In this document: in pieces, positions 56,926-64,000 of the stretch
Layout: every line of letters begins with the position of its first letter
Position numbering within the stretch: position 1 is the stretch's first letter
NCBI RefSeq assembly: GCF_963675165.1
Contig: NC_087377.1
Span: 10,526,632-10,590,631, forward strand
Length of the DNA stretch: 64,000 nucleotides
Direction of reading: 5' to 3'
Origin: Halichondria panicea
Taxonomy: Eukaryota; Porifera; Demospongiae; Suberitida; Halichondriidae
Notes under the pieces: generated by a model
Told to the model about the DNA's origin: nothing
The model's input: the letters and a program-made list of their open reading frames with translations, nothing else
Databases searched by the model: none
Made by a program: the position numbers and the translations under genes

Positions 56926-59137
56926 ATATATAATAATAATAATAGTGTAACTACGTATTCAAAGCATATACTAAGTACTGAAAGATCATTAAGTATAGAC
57001 TTAAATAATTCTAAGGAAGTACAAGCGCTAAGTTCACAATTTGCCATGTACAATCTTGTTCCATAGTTCAATGGTTTTTGGGAAGAAAGAGTGGTTCTGC
57101 ATAAAACTGGAGCAAGAGACAGATTATTAACATGTCTTGTATCGTATCTTAGGTGTGTCCTCGTAGTAACTTATTATTATAAGAATATTGAATAGGTGGT
57201 ACAGGCTGGCCAATGCCCTTCTCTGACCCAGCGTTGGTAGTTCTGTTTTTTCAAAAGATCCAAATAGCTAATCGAGTAGTCCCACTGCTTTAGGCAAACC
57301 TTTATTGCAAACTTCTGGGCCTTTTCCAAACTATCCAAGCATACTCCAGATTTGGTCTAATGAAAGATTTGTATAGTTTCAGCATAACAGTAAGGGGAGA
57401 ATAAGTTGCAAAGTTTCTGTGTAGCAGTCCAACAAGTTTTCTTGATTTCACAAAGTGCCTTAGTGTGGGAATGCCTAGCCTCGATTCCAGGCCGCTTGAA
57501 CAAGTTACAAATTGTAAAAAACCTGACAAAGTTACAAAAGGGAATAATACGTATGACAATGTGACCACAATGGCAGCTTTCAGAGACACTAATCAAAGTA
57601 GAATAACTATGCTGCAGCAGTGTTGCTTCTTCTAGCTCTGTTTATCAAAGAGACAGTTTAAGAAAGCCTCCCAGACAGCTAGAGCTGCCAGCTAGGAAGA
57701 GTGGTGGACTCTTTAATACATCAGTAGATCTTGAGTGAATAACTTCCTGAGTGTCGAGTTAAAGCTTATTAAAAGCTTTCAGGAGTAATCATTAGCTTCT
57801 TTATCTTCAGCAATGACTTTTTGTCGAACATAAAGGCAAGATTTAGTAGCAGAACACTTGCCTGGTCTATATTACCACAGCCTCATCAGGGGACCCGCAG
57901 GAACACATCATGCCTTTCCTATAACATCTGTAGCCTTACAGTGTAGGGTGTCGTTAAGTAGAGACTTGGCTTGATACAATAAAGGGCGTAAGAACTCAGT
58001 CATCTTTGCACAATACTTCTATGTAACGGACTCTAAAATCAGAATACAAAGAGTATACGGTTTATTTTATTGACAGTATCCACAAATACACGGATTACCC
58101 CCTTTTTGGGGTAATGTACACGCATGCGCATACAAGGTATACCAGGCCGCCTTGTTCAAGCGGCCTGGAATCGAGGCTAGGGAATGCCATGCAAGAAAGA
58201 TCTGATGAAAATTGGATTCCTAGATACTTTAACGTTTCCACACGCTCCAGGGAAAAGCCATTGACTGTAAATGTGAGTGGCTCGATGGACCTACTTCTCT
58301 TGTTTTAATATTAACATCACTTTAAATTTTGATGTGTTGAAATGAAGGTGTTTTCCAGACATGAAAGCAGCAACACTGTTTATGTCTTCCGGAAGTGTAT
58401 CATATAGTCTTCGATGGATTTAATGACACTCTATAAATATAGCCATCATGTCATCGGCAAACATATTAAAATGGGTGTCGCTTGAGACTACATCAGAGAC
58501 ATTATTAATGTACATGATCTTAAGACTGATCCTTGAGGCACACCTGACATAGCATGCATGGAGAGTGGTAGACGCTTGTCCATTCACAACTACAAATTGC
58601 TCTCTCTTCAATAGGTAACTTTTAAGCCACTTCAAAAGGTAGCTGTTTATTTCGAGCAAGTGAAGAAGTAAAGTATAAGTTCGACTCGAAGTAGACTAGT
58701 GGTAAACGTGCCAGTGGTACTGTATCAAATGCGTTACGTATAATAAAAAATGTCAAAAAAAACAGCAACTTCACTTTTGCTGTCAATAGCTTTGCTCCAA
58801 TCATCCACAACTTGTATTGGTGCAGAGACAGTTGAGCGTGCACGCATAAATCCCCACTGCCTTGTTGAGATTGGGCAATGTTGTATCAGATGTTCCTCAA
58901 GTATTGACTTATCATGTTTCTCTAGGAGCTTGCTCGCTGATGGAAATGGGTCTATAATTAGACAAAAACTTTGCGTATATATCACCCTTGGGGACTGGGA
59001 CCACTCTTGCTCTTTTCCACTCTGAGGGAAATTCACCTATACTGAGTGAGTGGTTGAATATATTTACAAGTGGTGAGACCGAAATTGCCATTGATTTCAA
59101 CAAGGTTGTGTGGCAATCTTCCTCTGCCAGCCACACA
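56926..59137 (-). mobile_element. decayed LINE with reverse transcriptase, split by a MITE
   Basis: Minus-strand pieces in order: FPSEWKRARVVPVPKGD, FLSNYRPISI, a WGFMRARSTVSAPIQVVDDW block, VAVFFD, NAFDTVPLARLPL, KREQFVVVNGQ, MFADDM (the catalytic YADD-type motif, here FADD), KLVGLLHRNF, LYKSFIRPNLEYAWIVW, KAQKFAIKVCLKQWD. This is the reverse-transcriptase order of CR1/L2-type LINEs. The frame is broken many times and the endonuclease part is missing. A TAA-rich tail closes it at 56926-56946. A 704-bp TAGNCTCG element interrupts it at 57476-58179. Confidence 0.85.
57476..58179. mobile_element. TAGNCTCG transposon, 704 bp, inside the LINE
   Basis: Ends TAGCCTCGATTCCAGGCCGC...GCGGCCTGGAATCGAGGCTA with TTGAACAAG/CTTGTTCAA inner arms, flanked by identical 9-mers GGGAATGCC. 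No transposase. Confidence 0.93.
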
Positions 59138-60703
59138 TTTGCTTAATCCAGTACGACCGCAAATGAGGAAAAGTGTCGTCACTTTAGTTTGAATTTGAAA
59201 TTGAGTACCTCTTTCTCTTTGCTGCCTCCACGGGCACTGATAGGCCAGCTGTGTGTATTGGGAGGGGGTGGTCCCCCCTGCATGTCAGGCTGGACCCCAT
59301 GCATAGCAACAGAGCCGCTAGCTCTCTTCTGATTTAACGGAGACTTGATTCCCAGTCGTGCCCTAATGAGGTCAGTGTTCTGATGGAGCTCCGTCAGTAG
59401 GAGGGTGTGGTCTCGATAAGATAGCCACTCCCACATATAGAGAATGATCCCAGCAATAAATGCAATGTAGCGACAATACCACAGGTAGCTGCATGTGGAG
59501 CCGAGGTTTCCTGTAGAGAGAGAGAGAGGGGGACTCCATGACAAAGTAAAGGGGCAATGGGTAAAGGAAAGTACACAGTCACGCAGAACTACTGTATTTA
59601 TGGATGCAGACACTTCAACTTGTGGCCCATTCTTATGACAGGATTGGGAAACAGACAGGTACTGTGAGACCACACTAAATGTCAAAGCTATCCGAAAGTA
59701 CTGAAGACGCTATTATAATACAGAGTGCAATGTATGTGACTATAATTATGTCTGTGGTTCAATGTCAGTTTGAAGTTTGAAGACAGTAATCCTCTGCACA
59801 AGAATCAATTTCTTATTTACTGTACATGAACAATGCACTCTGAAAGGAAATCGTGATGATGATGCAAGAGGTTTGCCACAAACCACAAGGTGCATATTAA
59901 CAATGCCCTTTACATTCAATGTTGTAAGAGCTTAGCAATCCTCTGTACAAACATAGTACACTAAACATGACTGCATGTATTGGGTGTAGGGATAACAACA
60001 TACCATAGCCTCAGGTGGTGATCTGCTCCCAGCCCCTCCCCCCAGAACAAGGTAACCAAACAACCTCCTCACGATCACCTCGACAACCAGCTCTCCAAAC
60101 AGCAGCAGGTAGAGCTTGAACCGACTGTAACCAAACCGAGGTAGAAACAGAATCACCAGCAAAGATGCAACGAAAACTGCAAAAGTTTCATAGCCCACAA
60201 ATTCAATCAGGAAGAGAGACATTAGATAACGGACACTCTCTATGGAGTCTTGTAGTGTGCCAAACATTTCTGCCAATAGCAGCTTTTGTTTCTTTGCCAT
60301 TTCATTAACATCATCAAAATGACGATCCATACTCCTCCTGGTGTCATCAAGTGAGGAAGCTATTCGTCTGTCTTATATATATATAGTCTATAATGGCTGC
60401 CTGGTTGTCCAAGGCCTGGTTTTGTTTGACTTCCATTTCACAGTGGAAGTCAAGAGATTCTTCCACGGCTAATCGACTTTGTTCCACATCAGTAATCTTC
60501 TTACATGTTGTGTTGAGTCTGGCCACAGCATCTTTCCAACACGAGCTGCTCACTGTCTTCTCTTGCAGTTCTTGGAACTTGTTCTCTCCCAAAGCTTTTC
60601 TCTGATCATCGGAACTAGAGTCTGAGGAGGTCGTGGTAAGGATGATTAGGGATAGCAGGAGAGTAGTTAGAGTAGATTGCGAGAGGTGAGAGAGCAGCAT
60701 CAT
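59103..60703 (-). pseudogene. bmb-like: brambleberry/KAR5-like gene, deleted and frameshifted (copy D)
   Basis: Duplicate of copy C. Exon 1 (60703 to the donor at 60003) shares the 79-codon deletion between EQSRLAV and EESLDFH. It has an intact KALGENKFQELQEKTVSS block but a private +10-bp change (a TATATATATA stretch replacing GG at ~60375), shifting the frame after NQAAIID. Exon 2 (59205-59515) carries 5 extra bases after its acceptor (GGAAACCTCGGCTCC), which also upsets the frame before YLWYCRYIAF. Past 59103 the sequence changes abruptly into LINE sequence, so no further exons exist. 700 nt minus 10 gives 230 codons, 78 fewer than copy E's 308 (79 lost, one gained). Confidence 0.78.
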
Positions 60704-61009
60704 GGTTTTACAGGACTCGGTTTTTTGGACAACGGGTTCGGAGTGACTGGCAAAGGATGTCAAAAATGTAAATGTCAAATGCAAGGCCAGTCTACATTCA
60801 CAGGGTAGATCTATAATCATAATCATTAGATTGAAATACTTCACTTATAATTGCCAGGTCTTACTCCCTTTAAGATTCATTGCCCTTTTTATACTGTTCT
60901 AGTGTGTGTATTAACGTTGGTTATAGTTATGAATAATTAAATTGGCTCGTAAAATTATAAAATTATGTTTCATTATAGATACTAGTATAGCCAACATTTT
61001 AGTGTACAT

Positions 61010-61275
61010 TAACTATAACAAAATTAATGTTGTTGTTGTTTTTTGCCTATAATTATAATTATGCCAAGCTATACTCACATGCGCAGCATCCTTCCATTAT
61101 GTTTTTTACTCTCGGTACAAATAAGCCAGGCCGGGCCATTTTGTTCCATCATTATATCAGTCAGTGCAAGCTACATTTCTCATTGCAATCTGTAATTCTA
61201 GTTAGCACGAATATATACGTGACAACAATTAATATTAACACATATAATTTGCACAAACTATAGACAACTGGTATA
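61010..61275. other. segment present only in the right duplicate
   Basis: About 260 bp between copy D and the second receptor that has no counterpart at 38085-38110 of the left duplicate. AT-rich; no inverted ends identified and no coding sequence. Confidence 0.5.
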
Positions 61276-61335
61276 GGTTCTAGGATGTAAAGTGTTTTAA
61301 TAAGCAGTGTAAAATAACTATATTTATAATTATAG

Positions 61336-64000
61336 TTATTCCGTTTCTGAAATATTAATCGAGCGTTTTTTTGCTTTCAAATTTTTACGACAATTGCGTA
61401 CGGCAAATGAAAACAGTACAATGAAAACAATAAAGACAATTAGTAAGATGGTCCCGATAGGTACACTCAAAGAGAGGATGAGCGTCAACTTCGAAGAGTC
61501 TTCTGCAGATTAAGATAAATTATGTCAATTTATTATAACCCCCGTACACCCATACATGCATGCATGCAACTGGAACAAATTCATTAATTAATTAACTTCT
61601 CAAGGGACGTTATAAAGCTATCAAGTAAAATTACTAAGCGGGTAATTTTGCATTCTGTTGTTCTATTATATGCGTACCTAGCTATTCATATAAACGTCAA
61701 AGTTATAACAAATGGACAGATTGGACACTCACCTGTGAGTGTAATAGATTGCTGACTTTCTGCAATCAAACAATGCTGTCCAGTAGTAGGAGACATCCAT
61801 TCAATTGATACCTCGTAATTAGTCCCTGGCATTAGATCCATAATGGAAATATTGAACGGTTGATTAACCGCACAATACAGATCAAAGGATGTGCTTGCAT
61901 TCTTACAGGTGCTGCCACAGTTTGAGAGTTGAGTTGATTTTAGAAAAACATTTGATATCTCGTAGTCCTTTAAACTTAAACAGCTGAAATGTATAGTTAC
62001 TATGATTTCATCATATGTAGTATAGCTGATGTTGAATGTTAGGTTCACTGTATTGGTATTGGTCAATACATTAATCATATATATACTTGCTATAGGACAC
62101 TTACCTTTATCTTGTAGGCACTGACATATGGTGCCATTTTTTTGACCTGTATATATACCAGCATTATTATTAATCTATACTTGCATGTTACAAAGTTAAT
62201 AACGCACCCTGGAAAGTGCTTGGTTCGGATTGAACACACTGACTAAACGCTGTCATGTTTACTTGAAACGGTGCACAACTCTGCGGTAGGTCATCAAGTT
62301 CCAGGCAGAAGTTTGATTTCAGTATAGCACGATCAAGAATGGTATCACCTGTGGCATCATTTACCACCACTACTGTTCCTATCACAGGACTCCATTCTTC
62401 ACTTTCGGATGTAGCGCATACAGAGTTATTGCTGCTGTTATATGTAAGATTTGGTGGATACTGGGGACCTGCATGGACATTTTATATTTCATGTCATAAC
62501 AATTATAGTCACACTAAGCTCTTTATTTTACCAACCTTGCACTATAATTCTGTTTTGACTTTCGATCACTCTCACATCAGAGTTACCAATTAGTTCTTCT
62601 TTAACTAGCAGTATTTTTGTGTCATTGCTATCACGATCAAGATTCTTCCAACATATCCTGTCATTGTCTTGTAGCTCGATGTTATAAGTTGTAAGATTAA
62701 ATACAAAGCAATAACAGCTTTTAAATGTGGGTCCAAGCTCCCTCTCCGCAAATACAGGACAAATACAGTCATCATCAGATTTCGGATGTGTCGGCCACAT
62801 GACACGTAGATCATTTTTATTTTCTGGTAGGTAGACACAAGATGTCTGACCTTCAGGTATGCAGGTGTTGTTGGTAGTCTCTGTATATGAAAATCAAGGA
62901 CAGGTCAAAATTTATCTTTCTTACCATTTACATCTGTTCTGTAGAGATACCCAAGCGTTGCAAAGGGTTCATTGTCTCCATTGGTAAAATTCTTTGCATA
63001 TGTTGTACCATATGCGTCAATGTCTTGAAAATGCTTGCTTGGTATCGAAAAAATAGGCTCCATGACATTTGAAAGATCATCCCATAGTATAGTGCCATAT
63101 TTAATCACGTCGGTGATGAAAAATATATCAGGTTCTGCACCTAAACTGGTACTGTCCACCTCTGATTGGATTTTGAATCCAAATTCCTTATAGGCTAAAG
63201 TCAGGTTCACCAATCGGCTGATAAGTTTAACCCTGGCTGTGTTTGACTGACTGTATACAGCTGCATGCACTATAATGAATATAATGTAATTATACGGACT
63301 ATCCATGCACGACTCTGATATTTGCTGTCGTGCATAAAAATGTACTGTATATACGTATTGACTTACAGGTTTCGTTATCTTTTGGGATACTCGGTCGTAA
63401 AGAAAGGGACACTGTGTACAGCAGCCCAATGCTGTTGTCAACTGTGGTGTAGCATTCATATACAGTGCCTGTTGTGCTGCTCATTGCAGGATTCACAATG
63501 ATCCCACCATAGTGCTTTGAATGCCAACGAGGAAGCTCCGTTACAGGATAGATAACTCCATCAATCCTCCATAGTGTCACAGCGTGCGTTCCTATGGCTG
63601 GTACGCAAGGTAAAAATATCACATCGTTCTCTGTAGCTTGGAAGTTAAGTCCCCTATCAATGTTTAAGTCCGTCTTCAGCTGACCTATAGTCCCTATGTG
63701 CATGTATATACATTATTATAGATTGCTTTTTATGTTCGCATGCATGCAATTGCTATTTTTGCGTATATAGCTGTAATTTCCGGGGGACAGAATATTCGTT
63801 GTTTTTGTGGTTGGAGCTCTGACCACGAACATTTTACCCACGAATGAAGCGATCTTGCCTAAATATGTTGCTCAACCACAAATGTTTTGCCCCCCCCCCC
63901 TCGAAATTACCGGCTATAATTATGATACGGTATTACGTACTTATAAGTTATGAGCCAGATATAATTATTTATAAACGCATTATTTGTGCATATAATTATT
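61336..64000 (-). CDS. Ig/FN3-domain receptor, duplicate copy, cut by window end
   Basis: Duplicate of 38162-41293 at a constant offset of 23186. Exons present: 63367-63693 (second Ig), 62925-63260 (FN3-like), 62536-62880 (cysteine-rich), 62208-62468, 61733-62146 and 61336-61502 (membrane and tail). The signal-peptide and first Ig exons lie beyond 64000. All splice sites and frames are intact. The first four exons listed encode the same protein as the left copy, whereas 61733-62146 has replacements (Gly to Glu in PGTNYEVSIEW, Ser to Pro, Arg to Tyr). The tail differs and is four residues longer (RNCRKNLKAKKRSINISETE). Probably a functional second receptor; the changed domain and tail could alter binding and anchoring. 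Confidence 0.85.
63768..63916. mobile_element. MITE in the receptor intron (duplicate copy)
   Basis: Same insertion as 40582-40730, at the same offset. Confidence 0.65.

Noticed and set aside
1-64000. tRNA, rRNA or other structural RNA genes
   Set aside because: Many hairpins exist, but all are explained by fold-back MITEs with target duplications; no cloverleaf with A/B boxes was recognised by eye.

Overview
This is an AT-rich animal nuclear sequence: short introns (about 50-420 bases, mostly phase 1), TATA-box promoters, many ATAATTAT- and GCATGCATGC-like palindromes, and very dense short inverted-repeat transposons. There are no bacterial operons, rRNA or tRNA genes. Texture and gene content suggest a demosponge (Amphimedon-like). 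That is an inference from appearance, not a database match.

Two gene families fill the window. (1) A cluster of cell-surface proteins with Ig-like and fibronectin-III-like domains: a six-exon receptor with paired tail tyrosine motifs (5282-6589, +); a secreted or GPI-anchored protein (6848-8515, -); a single-Ig protein with a C-terminal hydrophobic anchor (11193-11747, +); an eight-exon 735-residue Ig/FN3 receptor (38162-41293, -) and its near-identical duplicate running off the right edge (61336-64000, -); a single-Ig transmembrane protein (49817-50863, -); and decayed FN3 receptor pieces (18765-19465 and 53395-55547, -). (2) Five copies, plus one older scrap, of a brambleberry/KAR5-type nuclear-fusion gene, all on the minus strand and all broken or incomplete: 1-4155, 16250-17419, 24093-29320, 35858-37394 and 59103-60703, with the scrap at 20230-21190.

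The layout is shaped by duplication. Positions 1-4155 and 24093-28915 are copies of one segment. Positions 35858-40900 and 59103-64000 are copies of a second segment of about 5 kb that carries one broken brambleberry-like gene and one Ig/FN3 receptor, spaced 23.2 kb apart. A 5'-flank/promoter segment at 50889-51735 is repeated in inverted orientation at 56030-56462.

Mobile DNA fills most of the rest. It includes a fold-back/MITE superfamily whose ends read TAGNCTCG and which makes 9-bp target duplications (at least 12 insertions, 46 bp to 2.2 kb, some nested three deep); a second 9-bp-duplication family with CAGAGGAGG ends; pogo/Tigger-like TA-flanked MITEs; hAT-like MITEs; two decayed LINEs; and two relics of another retroelement coding region. 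The receptors are predicted to sit at the cell surface. Clustering, recent duplication, pseudogenes and tyrosine-motif tails together resemble animal allorecognition or immune receptor clusters, but nothing here proves that function.
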